Part shown: positions 9,178 to 17,649 of the stretch, piece after piece
How the letters are laid out: each line of letters begins with the position of its first letter
Position numbering within the stretch: position 1 is the stretch's first letter
Source: an uncultured Prevotellaceae bacterium
Lineage (GTDB): Bacteria > Bacteroidota > Bacteroidia > Bacteroidales > Bacteroidaceae
Direction of reading: 5' to 3'
DNA: 64,000 nucleotides
Assembly: GCA_900314715.1 (NCBI GenBank)
Contig: OMWI01000012.1
Location: 1-64,000, forward strand
Notes under the pieces: generated by a model
The model's input: the letters and a program-made list of their open reading frames with translations, nothing else
Told to the model about the DNA's origin: nothing
Database searches by the model: none
Translations under genes and position numbers: made by a program

Positions 9178-11580
9178 TTACTTCACCATCACTTTCTTAG
9201 CACCTTGCTGACCTTTCACCACATACATTCCTGATGGCAATGTCTCTGCTTGCTTCGTGGGAACCTTGACACCAGAAACGGTATAGATACCACGGGGAGA
9301 TGATGATGTTTCTACGTCATTGATACCCGACAAATCGTCTACGTGAATCTTCACATATTCGTAAGCGTATCCAGGACGGGCGGTATTGCCACTCATTCTC
9401 AACACGATGGTGTAGTCGCCTGCCACGGTTGGCTTGCCAGTTAACGTGATTTGCTTTGTACCATAGTCAACGGTTCTCGTAAACTCAGATGACAATCCTT
9501 TCACGACACCATTCGGCGTGTATGTAGAGTCAACGACTACCGATGTGGTATTGAGATACTTAAACACAACGGGCGTGATGTCTTCTCCCAATTGCGTGGT
9601 TTGTTCTTCCGATGAACCTTCTTGGAAAACCAACCTTGGCTTGAATCTATCAGGAAGATAATAACCCAAGTGAGGAGGTTGGTTGTATGCTACGTTTTGC
9701 CAAGCCACTCCCATACGATAGACGTGGTCGTGCATCAATGTCGGCACACGATAAGAAGTGGGGTCTATCGTCGTGAAGATGTTCAACGTGGCATTATCTG
9801 CCGTGCTCCATAATATCAATTCTTCACGCCAGTCGCCGAAGATATCGGCCTGCAAGTTAGGTGTAGATTTCGTACTATTACAACTGCTCGACGAGTTATA
9901 ATCGTATGGATTCTTGTTCTTGATGTAAAGGCGCGAAGTACCGTTGCCGTTCCACTTGTCAATCTTCGTACCATCAAGCAATTCGTCTTGTACGTCGCCA
10001 TCCCAATAGATACGGAAATTCAAGGAAGTACTTTTCGTAGAGGCAACATTTCCCGTGGTCGCACTACGTTGTTGGCGGTCATTGGAAGAACTGAAATAGA
10101 AGCCATATTCGCTGGCTTGCAATTGTGCGGCGATACCACGACCGTTGTCATCTCCGCCCTCGGCTCTCCAGATAATCTCTCCCGTTGCAGCATCATGCAC
10201 ATCCCATCCGTACGGACTTTCCTCGTGAATCTGGAACATTTCCAATCCTGGACGACTGGGAATCAAATCAGACAAGTGAATGGCGTCTCCATGTCCCAAA
10301 CCAGTAGCGTAAAGAAGCGTACCATCGTTGTTGATGGCAGCCGAACCGTAGAGAATCTCATCGCAACCGTCACCATCTACGTCAGCCACGGAAATATTAT
10401 GATTACCATTGCCGTACATCGTACAACTACCACCCGACTTACCGCTGGTATTCTTCGTGTAAGCCTTGCGTGGTTGTTTTTGGTCGCCTATCGTCAGTTC
10501 TACGTAGTTCTTGCTTGTAGAGGCATGTAGCCATTTCGTCTTCAATTCCTTCCCGTCGAAATCCACGGCCCACAAATAAGCCTGTGTATAATAGCCACGA
10601 ACCATCACGGCACTTGGATTCTTGTCGGGACCGTCAAGATAAGCCACGCAAGCCAAGAAACGGTCGCCACGGTTTCCGTAAGTATCTCCCCAAGAACCAC
10701 TGTAATTCTCAGCCTTTCCAACGCCGAAATTACGATTGGGATTATACCATACGGTATGAATGGCGGCACCCGTCTCGCCATTGAAGACGGTGAGATATTC
10801 GGCGCCTTGCAAGATGTAACCATTGCTGTTGCGATAATCCACCTTGTTGCTCGAACCAGAGATAGATGCATCAGTAGCTGCTTGGTTCACGTAGTTACCC
10901 TTTCCGTCCATCGAACCTTGGGCGGTCTTGCAAATCAACTCTGCTTTTCCGTCGCCGTCAAAGTCGTACACCAAGAACTGCGTATAGTGAGCACCAGCAC
11001 GAATGTTCACACCAAGGTCGATTCGCCAAAGTTTCGTACCGTTAAACTTATAGCAATCAAGGTATACGTTGCCCGTCTTGCCCGATTGGGAATTGTCTTT
11101 GGAGTTAGAGGGATCCCACTTTACGATTAATTCATATTCACCGTCGCCGTCAACGTCACCTACACTACAATCGTTGGGACTATAAGTATAATCATTTCCA
11201 TCGGCAGGACGGTCGAGTTTTAATTTGTAATACACGTCAGACCAAGGTTTTACGGCATCGGTAGTATCTACGGCAACACCGTTTACCTTTGTCACTATGC
11301 GATATTCATTGGTCGACTTACCCGATGCATCCGAGAAGCACGTAGAAGCTGCTATGTCCTTGCCAACCACCTCATTGTCGCGAAGCACGTCAAACGTGGT
11401 GTTGTCCTCATCGTCTGTGCCAAGGAAGCGCCAACTGACAAATTCGCCTGAATTACCTGGCACTACCACCAAGCCCCTATTCAATTTCTCCATTTGCGAA
11501 GTTGGAGTCACTTGAGCCAAGGCAACGTTCGCCAAACATGTCAGCAGTCCTGCTATGATAAAAGATTTACCTATTTTCAT
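9178..11580 (-). CDS. Rhamnogalacturonan lyase, family PL11
   Basis: An 800-residue secreted polysaccharide lyase that should cleave the rhamnogalacturonan I backbone of pectin by beta-elimination. After a signal peptide (FIIAGLLTCLANVALAQ) come the PL11 start (MEKLNRGLVVVPG, GEFVSWRFLGTD) and a beta-propeller with repeated calcium-type DGDG motifs (GDVDGDGEYELIVKWDP, YDFDGDGKAELICKTAQ, ADVDGDGCDEILYGS). The end (PRGIYTVSGVKVPT...GMYVVKGQQGAKKVMVK) looks like the short C-terminal sorting-type domain common on Prevotella exported enzymes. It stands alone: no SusCD or other pectinase is adjacent. The gene has its own promoter box. Confidence 0.9.
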   Translation of the reverse strand: MKIGKSFIIAGLLTCLANVALAQVTPTSQMEKLNRGLVVVPGNSGEFVSWRFLGTDDEDNTTFDVLRDNEVVGKDIAASTCFSDASGKSTNEYRIVTKVNGVAVDTTDAVKPWSDVYYKLKLDRPADGNDYTYSPNDCSVGDVDGDGEYELIVKWDPSNSKDNSQSGKTGNVYLDCYKFNGTKLWRIDLGVNIRAGAHYTQFLVYDFDGDGKAELICKTAQGSMDGKGNYVNQAATDASISGSSNKVDYRNSNGYILQGAEYLTVFNGETGAAIHTVWYNPNRNFGVGKAENYSGSWGDTYGNRGDRFLACVAYLDGPDKNPSAVMVRGYYTQAYLWAVDFDGKELKTKWLHASTSKNYVELTIGDQKQPRKAYTKNTSGKSGGSCTMYGNGNHNISVADVDGDGCDEILYGSAAINNDGTLLYATGLGHGDAIHLSDLIPSRPGLEMFQIHEESPYGWDVHDAATGEIIWRAEGGDDNGRGIAAQLQASEYGFYFSSSNDRQQRSATTGNVASTKSTSLNFRIYWDGDVQDELLDGTKIDKWNGNGTSRLYIKNKNPYDYNSSSSCNSTKSTPNLQADIFGDWREELILWSTADNATLNIFTTIDPTSYRVPTLMHDHVYRMGVAWQNVAYNQPPHLGYYLPDRFKPRLVFQEGSSEEQTTQLGEDITPVVFKYLNTTSVVVDSTYTPNGVVKGLSSEFTRTVDYGTKQITLTGKPTVAGDYTIVLRMSGNTARPGYAYEYVKIHVDDLSGINDVETSSSPRGIYTVSGVKVPTKQAETLPSGMYVVKGQQGAKKVMVK

Positions 11581-11614
11581 ACGTCGTGTTTTTGATTTGT
11601 TCGTTTATTCTTTG

Positions 11615-11622
11615 CAAAGATA
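11615..11622 (-). promoter_or_regulatory. -7 promoter element of the PL11 lyase
   Basis: Minus-strand TATCTTTG lies 35 bp before the lyase ATG at 11580, matching TAnnTTTG. Confidence 0.65.
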
Positions 11623-11725
11623 GTATTTTTTCGGCTAATGAGCGAATTTTTCAGCCATTTAGCTGTCATTTCATCATTTTTTTCCAAAAAAAAGTTTAAC
11701 GACTTCTATTATCATTGTTTTTTTA

Positions 11726-11733
11726 TAATTTTG
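11726..11733 (+). promoter_or_regulatory. -7 promoter element of the LOG-family gene
   Basis: TAATTTTG matches TAnnTTTG and ends 31 bp before the ATG at 11765. Confidence 0.6.
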
Positions 11734-11764
11734 CATTCTAATGCTCACATGAAATATAGACTAC

Positions 11765-12301
11765 ATGAAAATTGCCATATTTTGCTCAGCTAATGAGAAT
11801 ATCGACCCCGATTTCTTCACGTTGACAGAGGAATTGGGACGATGGATAGCGGAAAACGGACATGCTATCGTGTTCGGAGGTGCTAACTTTGGGTTGATGG
11901 AGTGTATTGCCAAATCGGTCTTCGAAGCTGGTGGCAATACCATCGGTATTGTACCTTCCATCTTGTTGAAAGGTGAGTCGGTGTCGGATTATACAAGGGT
12001 GGTCATTCCCTGTGACAACCTGAGCGACCGCAAAGACTTGATGTTGGCAAAGAGTGATGTCATCATTGCCTTGCCTGGTGGTATCGGTACGTTAGACGAG
12101 ATTTTCACCATTGCGGCAGCTGCCACCATCGGCTACCATAACAAGCGGGTTATTCTCTACAACATGAAGGGATTTTGGAATTCGCTCATCGCCATGATGG
12201 ACGACCTATCCGCGAAGGGAGTGATACGAGGCAACTGGCAAGAATACATTAGCATCGCCAATTCCTTGGATGAAATGAAACGGGACCCTATCTTTCGATA
12301 A
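11765..12301 (+). CDS. LOG-family protein (TIGR00730 Rossmann fold)
   Basis: A 178-residue protein of the LOG/TIGR00730 family, whose characterised members release free bases from nucleoside 5'-monophosphates (cytokinin riboside monophosphate phosphoribohydrolases). The signature PGGIGTLDEIF (PGGxGTxxE) is intact, as is the GGANFGLME nucleotide-binding loop. In bacteria that do not make cytokinins it probably acts in nucleotide salvage; the exact substrate is open. It is monocistronic and convergent with glnN copy 1. Confidence 0.9.
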   Translation: MKIAIFCSANENIDPDFFTLTEELGRWIAENGHAIVFGGANFGLMECIAKSVFEAGGNTIGIVPSILLKGESVSDYTRVVIPCDNLSDRKDLMLAKSDVIIALPGGIGTLDEIFTIAAAATIGYHNKRVILYNMKGFWNSLIAMMDDLSAKGVIRGNWQEYISIANSLDEMKRDPIFR

Positions 12302-12309
12302 AGTCCCGT
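12280..12309. terminator. Hairpin between convergent LOG and glnN genes
   Basis: ACGGGAC (12280-12286) pairs with GTCCCGT (12303-12309), with an inner TATC/GATA pairing. It overlaps the end of the LOG-family gene and sits 23 bp from the glnN stop, so it may end transcription from both sides. The following T-tract is weak. Confidence 0.45.
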
Positions 12310-12331
12310 GATATGGTAAAAAACGCCCATT

Positions 12332-14521
12332 TCATCGAATAAACAACAACTCACGATATTTCGGGAGCGTCCAACATTCGTCGCTGACGATGAGTTCCAA
12401 CTTGTCTATCTGATAACGGATTTCCTCCATCTTGGGAGCAATCGTATCGTGATAGGCGATGGCCTTTTCGTGTTCGTTCTCAATCTTGTTGGCTTTCTTG
12501 CGCGCCTCAATCAGTTCTTCCACACCCGTCTCAATGTTCTGGGTGCGTTGCGCAATCTCCTTGATGATTTTCTTGTTACGAGCCGTCAAACTGGCTGCTT
12601 CGTTCTCGTCAAAAATGGCGTACATATTCTGCACGTTGCGAGCGAGTTGGCTCTGATAATGGGTAGCCACAGGGATGATATGGTTCATCGAGAGATCGCC
12701 CATCACGCGAGCCTCGATTTGTATCTTTTTCGTATACGTCTCCCATTTCACCTCGTTGCGAGCTTCCAACTCATTTTTTCGCATCACGTTCATCGACTCA
12801 AACATCTCCACCGACGCAGGGTCTAAATAGCGGTCGAAGATAACAGGACAACTCTTTTCCACGTCAAGACCTCTACGCGTTGCCTCTTCCACCCATTCGT
12901 CGCTATAGCCATTGCCGTCGAAGTGAATGGGCTTACACGTCTTGATGTCTTCTCGAATGATGTCGATGATGGCACTCGTCTGGTCTTGTCCTTGTGCTAT
13001 CAACGCGTCTACGCGCTTCTTGAATAGCGTGAGCGACTCAGCCACGGCGGTATTCAGCACAATCATGGCGGTGGCGCAATTGGCTTCCGAACCCACGGCG
13101 CGGAATTCAAAACGATTTCCCGTGAAAGCGAACGGACTGGTACGGTTGCGGTCGGTATTGTCAATCAGCAATTCGGGAATCTCAGGGATGTCCAATTTCA
13201 TTCCCTGCTTGCCCTCTATCGTGAAGAGATTCTTCGTGTCTGATGTCTCTATCTTCTTCAACAAGTTAGATAGTTGCGTACCGAGAAACGATGAGATAAT
13301 GGCTGGAGGTGCCTCGTTAGCGCCCAAACGATGCGCATTAGTGGCACTCATGATACTAGCCTTCAACAAACCGTTGTGCTTATAAACCGCCATCAGCGTC
13401 TCTACGATGAACACCACAAAACGCAGGTTCTCCTCGGGTGTCTTGCCAGGACCATGCAACAGGATGCCCGTATCGGTGCTCAACGACCAGTTGTTGTGCT
13501 TTCCACTTCCGTTGATGCCCGCAAAGGGCTTTTCGTGCAACAAGGCGCGGAAACCATGCTTGCGAGCCACGCGTTTCATCAGCGACATGAGCAACATATT
13601 ATGGTCTACGGCAAGATTGGTCTCTTCGTATATCGGTGCCAATTCAAATTGGTTAGGAGCCACCTCGTTGTGGCGCGTCTTGCAAGGAATGCCCAATTCC
13701 AAGGCACGCATCTCCAAGTCTTTCATGAAAGCCTGCACGCGCTCGGGGATAGTGCCGAAATAATGGTCATCCATCTGCTGGTTCTTCGCGCTATCGTGCC
13801 CCATCAACGTGCGCCCAGTCAGCATCAAGTCGGGACGTGCGGAATAAAGGCTCTCGTCAACGAGAAAATACTCTTGTTCCCATCCCAAGTTGCTGGTCAC
13901 TTTCTTCACGTCGTCGTAGAAGTATCTACACACCTGCGTAGCTGCCACGTTCACCGCATGAAGCGAGCGAAGCAAGGGAGCCTTGTAGTCGAGCGACTCT
14001 CCCGTATACGAGATGAAAATGGTGGGAATACAAAGGGTATCGTCGATGATGAATACGGGTGATGTGGGGTCCCATGCGGAATAGCCGCGCGCCTCAAAGG
14101 TATTGCGAATGCCGCCAGAAGGGAACGAACTCGCATCGGGTTCTTGTTGCATGAGCAACTTTCCCGAAAATTCCTCTATCATGCCACCCTTGCCATCGTG
14201 CTCGATGAAGGCATCATGCTTCTCTGCCGTTCCCTCAGTAAGAGGTTGAAACCAATGCGTGTAGTGCGTCACCCCGTTATCGTCCGCCCATTGCTTCATT
14301 CCTTTTGCCACCGCGTCGGCAATCGAACGGTCCAATGCGGCACCGTTGTCAATAACGTCGATGAGTTTCTCATAAACGTCGCGTGGCAAATACTTGTACA
14401 TCTTGGAACGGTTGAAGACATTCTTACCAAAATACTCAGAAGGTCTTTCTGAGGGAGCCTCTACCTCCATAGGCTTTTTCTTGAAAGCCTCGGCTACCAC
14501 CTCAAATCTTAAATTGGCCAT
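12332..14521 (-). CDS. glnN: Glutamine synthetase type III, copy 1
   Basis: GlnN makes glutamine from glutamate, ammonium and ATP. At 729 residues it has the size and order of type III enzymes found in Bacteroidetes and some cyanobacteria: an N-terminal GSIII domain (FEVVAEAFKKKPMEVEAPSE, FGKNVFNRSKM), the catalytic barrel (TRHNEVAPNQFELAPIYEE; HEKPFAGINGSGKHNNWSLS; NRTSPFAFTGNRFEFRAVGS) and a helical tail. It is close in sequence to the second copy at 45709-47931 over the whole length. It starts MANLRFEV, with a promoter box 30 bp upstream (14551-14558), and follows dapL copy 1 on the same strand. Confidence 0.97.
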   Translation of the reverse strand: MANLRFEVVAEAFKKKPMEVEAPSERPSEYFGKNVFNRSKMYKYLPRDVYEKLIDVIDNGAALDRSIADAVAKGMKQWADDNGVTHYTHWFQPLTEGTAEKHDAFIEHDGKGGMIEEFSGKLLMQQEPDASSFPSGGIRNTFEARGYSAWDPTSPVFIIDDTLCIPTIFISYTGESLDYKAPLLRSLHAVNVAATQVCRYFYDDVKKVTSNLGWEQEYFLVDESLYSARPDLMLTGRTLMGHDSAKNQQMDDHYFGTIPERVQAFMKDLEMRALELGIPCKTRHNEVAPNQFELAPIYEETNLAVDHNMLLMSLMKRVARKHGFRALLHEKPFAGINGSGKHNNWSLSTDTGILLHGPGKTPEENLRFVVFIVETLMAVYKHNGLLKASIMSATNAHRLGANEAPPAIISSFLGTQLSNLLKKIETSDTKNLFTIEGKQGMKLDIPEIPELLIDNTDRNRTSPFAFTGNRFEFRAVGSEANCATAMIVLNTAVAESLTLFKKRVDALIAQGQDQTSAIIDIIREDIKTCKPIHFDGNGYSDEWVEEATRRGLDVEKSCPVIFDRYLDPASVEMFESMNVMRKNELEARNEVKWETYTKKIQIEARVMGDLSMNHIIPVATHYQSQLARNVQNMYAIFDENEAASLTARNKKIIKEIAQRTQNIETGVEELIEARKKANKIENEHEKAIAYHDTIAPKMEEIRYQIDKLELIVSDECWTLPKYRELLFIR

Positions 14522-14550
14522 TTGTTATCTCTGTTTTATGTTTGCGGGTG

Positions 14551-14558
14551 CAAAGGTA
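14551..14558 (-). promoter_or_regulatory. -7 promoter element of glnN copy 1
   Basis: Minus-strand TACCTTTG lies 30 bp before the glnN ATG in the 65-bp gap after dapL, so glnN can be transcribed independently of dapL. Confidence 0.65.
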
Positions 14559-14586
14559 ACGCTTTTTTTTCTTTTATTTTGCTGAA

Positions 14587-15825
14587 TTACCTACTATTTT
14601 GCCAAATTACCATTCTTCTCATGGCCTCATGGCAGTCATCACGGTCGCCAAAAGCGGTCAGGCGAACATATCCCTCGCCATTAGGACCGAAGCCGATTCC
14701 TGGCGTACAAACCACGCCGGCACCATACAATAGGTCTTCGAAAAACTTCCACGAACCTTGGTTTTCGGGCGTTTTCACCCATAGATAGGGTGCATTCTCA
14801 CCGCCAAACACGCGAAATCCCATCCTTGTCAACGCGTCGCGCATATACCGTGCGTTTTCCATGTAATAGGCGATGGTTTCCTTCACTTGCTGCTTGCCTT
14901 CGGGCGTGTATGTGGCTTCAGCAGCTCGCTGGCTGATGTAACTGGTGCCATTGTATTTCGTACCCTGTCGCCTACTCCACAGGTAATTCAGTTGCAATCG
15001 CTTGCTACCGTCGAGTGTCACGGCAGACAAGTCTTTGGGAATCACCATGTATCCACATCGTATGCCCGTGAAACCTGCCGTCTTGGAATAACTGCGGAAC
15101 TCGATGGCGCACTTACGCGCTCCCTTGATTTCGTAAATCGAATGCGGGATGTCCTCGTCTTGGATATATGCCTCGTAAGCGGCATCAAAGAGGATGAGCG
15201 TATCGTTGTGCAAAGCATAGTTCACCCATTTGCGCAATTCGTCCTTAGTCAATACCGTACCAGTAGGGTTATTGGGATAGCAGAGGTAAATCATATCCAC
15301 GCGCTGTTGGGGTATCTGTGGTACGAAATTGTTCTCTGCCGTACAAGGGAAATAAGTCACGTTGCTCCATTTGTCGCCTGTCCATACGCCTGCGCGCCCT
15401 ATCGTCACGTTGGAGTCGATGTAGGCGGGATAGATGGGATCTGTGACGCCAATCGAGTTGTCCCACCTCACCAGTTCCTGTATGTCGCCCGTATCGCTCT
15501 TCGCCCCGTCGCTGATGAAGATTTCGCTGATGTCGATGCGAATGCCCCTCGAAAGGTAATCGTTTTTCACGATGGCTTCGCGCAGGAATTCATATCCCTG
15601 TACAGGACCGTAACCATGGAAGCCCGACTTCCTCGCCATTTCGTCCACCGCCCTATGCATCGCCTCTACCACTGCCGGACAAAGCGGTTGGGTTACGTCG
15701 CCCACTCCTAAACTCACCACCTTCTGCCTGGGGTGTGATACCTGAAAAGCCTTTACCTTTTTCGCTATGTCTGCAAATAAGTAGTTATTCGATAGTTTTA
15801 AGTAATGCTCATTTACCAATGCCAT
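14587..15825 (-). CDS. dapL: LL-diaminopimelate aminotransferase, copy 1
   Basis: DapL is a PLP enzyme converting tetrahydrodipicolinate plus glutamate to LL-diaminopimelate, the short route to lysine and peptidoglycan DAP. The protein (412 residues) has the family marks: YLFADIAKKV, GVGDVTQPL, the YPNNPTGT loop, and FRSYSKTAGFTGIRCGY around the PLP lysine. The start MALVNEHYLKL (15825) matches copy 2; an upstream in-frame ATG (15837) is rejected because the promoter box 15835-15842 overlaps it. It shares most of its sequence with copy 2 at 38296-39525. Confidence 0.96.
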   Translation of the reverse strand: MALVNEHYLKLSNNYLFADIAKKVKAFQVSHPRQKVVSLGVGDVTQPLCPAVVEAMHRAVDEMARKSGFHGYGPVQGYEFLREAIVKNDYLSRGIRIDISEIFISDGAKSDTGDIQELVRWDNSIGVTDPIYPAYIDSNVTIGRAGVWTGDKWSNVTYFPCTAENNFVPQIPQQRVDMIYLCYPNNPTGTVLTKDELRKWVNYALHNDTLILFDAAYEAYIQDEDIPHSIYEIKGARKCAIEFRSYSKTAGFTGIRCGYMVIPKDLSAVTLDGSKRLQLNYLWSRRQGTKYNGTSYISQRAAEATYTPEGKQQVKETIAYYMENARYMRDALTRMGFRVFGGENAPYLWVKTPENQGSWKFFEDLLYGAGVVCTPGIGFGPNGEGYVRLTAFGDRDDCHEAMRRMVIWQNSR

Positions 15826-15834
15826 ATTCGTATG

Positions 15835-15842
15835 CAAAGATA
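15835..15842 (-). promoter_or_regulatory. -7 promoter element of dapL copy 1
   Basis: Minus-strand TATCTTTG ends about 10 bp before the ATG at 15825, leaving only a very short leader. Confidence 0.6.
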
Positions 15843-15987
15843 ATAAATTTTTTCGAGATTTCCAAATTTTTGGAGGAAATAAATGGGGGTTAGGTTGATT
15901 AGGGGGAGTAGGGAGGTAAGGGGAGTAGGTGTAGGGGGGATAGAGTATTTTTTTTGCATGATGCTACGACTTCTGACAGGAAAAAAA

Positions 15988-16142
15988 CAGTTAATACAGT
16001 TATACAGTTTTTTTCTGACACCCCGCAATACTCTAAGAGTATTTTTATTATTATATATATATTATAATATATATATAATAATAACTTTCTTTTTGGGAAA
16101 AACACCATGTCTCAAATAAAACTGTATTAACTGTATAACTGT
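15988..16142. repeat. Inverted tandem-repeat arms around a 40-bp perfect AT palindrome
   Basis: The left arm holds CAGTTAATACAGT (15988-16000) overlapping ACAGTTATACAGT (15996-16008). The right arm holds their complements, ACTGTATTAACTG (16121-16133) and ACTGTATAACTGT (16130-16142). The centre, 16045-16084, is a perfect palindrome of only A and T with 20-bp arms. The element lies in the gap upstream of dapL copy 1 and has no coding content. Its layout matches the elements at 31813-32122 and 48246-48491, although the sequences differ. Confidence 0.85.
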
Positions 16143-16671
16143 TTTTATTGCACAAATATCACTGATTATCAACTACTTACCAATTTAGCTATTTTTGACA
16201 AATCCTATCTTTCATCATGGTTTCGTCGGTTTTTCGCCGTTTGAGGCTCAAAAAATACGATGCAAATGGCGTATATTTGGATGTAAATAGACGCATTCTT
16301 GTTGCTCAAATTGTGTAGAAAATCGCTCTTTTTCACAAAAAATGCCTTGATTTGTCTAAGGATTTTTGAATTTTGGGATTTTTCATCGGTGAGAGTAATG
16401 GAAATCCTTGAATCGTGTAATTCTTGGAAGTATTTCTACAAACATGGTGTTTGCGATGGGTAAACATGGTGTTTGCGATGGGTAAATATAGTGTTTGCAG
16501 ATCGCTGAGATGGCGGTATCGAAGTATTCGGAATAATCAGAGTTTTCAGAATTTTCGGAGAATTCTGAGATAGACCATGTGTTTAGATTTATTAACGCGA
16601 AACATAGGGTTTATTAACAGATTTTTGCACCTTATAAAACTCTGATTTTTGGCACTTGGTGAAAATAGCAG
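16143..16671. other. Non-coding gap, 22-bp direct repeats inside
   Basis: No gene is visible here. Two perfect 22-bp copies of a unit beginning AAACATGGTGTTTGCGATGG stand side by side (16440-16461 and 16462-16483), followed by a diverged partial copy (16484-16500, AAATATAGTGTTTGCAG). Related words (ACCATGTGTTTAG, GAAACATAGGGTTTATTAAC) follow up to about 16620. The rest is AT-rich without recognisable signals. Confidence 0.7.
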
Positions 16672-16679
16672 TACCTTTG
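16672..16679 (+). promoter_or_regulatory. Orphan -7 promoter element
   Basis: TACCTTTG followed by CAAAAG fits the Bacteroidetes -7 box, with a TTGG about 16 bp upstream as a possible -33 element. No plus-strand gene follows; the next gene is on the opposite strand. It could drive a small RNA reading toward, and antisense to, the outer-membrane protein gene. Confidence 0.4.
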
Positions 16680-16825
16680 CAAAAGAAATCAAGGGGGAAA
16701 GAGGGAGCTAAAGATCATTGGCAAATCGCAGGTCTCCACAGGGGAAACCCACGATGCCATAACGTAAAAGGGAAATAAAAACGAATGAAATGAAAGGGGG
16801 AAAAGACGCGGAATCTGCCGCCACG

Positions 16826-17524
16826 TCAGAATGTCACCCCGAAATCCAAGTTGAAACAGCCCGTGTGGGTATCTTGAAAACTGTCCTTGCCAATATTCGC
16901 CAAACCGATGTCGTAACTGGCTCCCACATAGAAGATATCGAAGCCGATGCCACAACCCACCTTCACGCCTCCGTCGAAACGTCTGAAGTTATCATCATAC
17001 TTGTCACCAAAGCTGTCATACGCCGTGCGATAGTTGAAGTCCTTGATTTTCCCTCCTACCCCACAAGCGACGTAACCGCCAAGGAAAGGTTCTACCGTCA
17101 AGTCGCCCGCGGTATAAATCTTATACTTGAGCAAGAGAGGCACCTCCAGATAGTTGAGGTTATAGGTGAACTTGTCTGCGCCGTTTTCACTCTTACCGCC
17201 CTTCTCCGTGTAAAAGAGCCCACTTTCCACGAAGAGCGGAGTGCCAGGCACCAACTGCATACCAGCCACGAAGCCCGCATTGAGCCCCGCCTTCACCTTG
17301 TTGCCGTCAAGATAGTGCGATTCAGAACTCACCGTTGCCAACCCCAATCCCACTCTGAACCCGCAATAGGAATCGTAAGAGTGGTGACGAGGAGTATTCG
17401 GACGACCGTAATAAGCCCCACGCTTGGCGGGATGGATGGGGCGACCGTCTGGATAAAACTGTGCAGATGCCGTAGCGACGAGCATCAACAACATTGCTGA
17501 GAGCAAAACCATCTTTTTCATCAT
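16826..17524 (-). CDS. Porin-family outer-membrane beta-barrel protein
   Basis: About 233 residues with a signal peptide (MVLLSAMLLMLVATASAQ) and alternating beta-strand sequence ending in aromatic LDFGVTF, the usual end of an outer-membrane barrel. Strand-like segments include FRVGLGLATVSSESHY, GLNAGFVAGMQLVPG, FVESGLFYTEKGGK and LNYLEVPLLLKYK, typical of the OmpW/PorT-like 'outer membrane beta-barrel' domain of Bacteroidetes. No ligand can be inferred. Start ATG 17524 (or 17521, adjacent) lies 28 bp after a -7 box; the ATG further upstream (17554) lies at that box. Confidence 0.85.
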   Translation of the reverse strand: MMKKMVLLSAMLLMLVATASAQFYPDGRPIHPAKRGAYYGRPNTPRHHSYDSYCGFRVGLGLATVSSESHYLDGNKVKAGLNAGFVAGMQLVPGTPLFVESGLFYTEKGGKSENGADKFTYNLNYLEVPLLLKYKIYTAGDLTVEPFLGGYVACGVGGKIKDFNYRTAYDSFGDKYDDNFRRFDGGVKVGCGIGFDIFYVGASYDIGLANIGKDSFQDTHTGCFNLDFGVTF

Positions 17525-17551
17525 TTCGTACCATTTTAAAGATTCAACGCA

Positions 17552-17559
17552 CAAAAGTA
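17552..17559 (-). promoter_or_regulatory. -7 promoter element of the beta-barrel gene
   Basis: Minus-strand TACTTTTG (TAnnTTTG) lies 28 bp before the ATG at 17524. Confidence 0.6.
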
Positions 17560-17649
17560 CGACTTTCCCGTCAATGGCAAAGATGGCTTTTACCTAATAT
17601 CTCGTGGGGATTTCCCTATTTTCTCATCGGGAAAAGGTACGGAAGACGC

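Noticed and set aside
13331-14062. 243-codon plus-strand frame inside glnN copy 1
   Set aside because: Antisense to a fully conserved GlnN sequence; no supporting signals.
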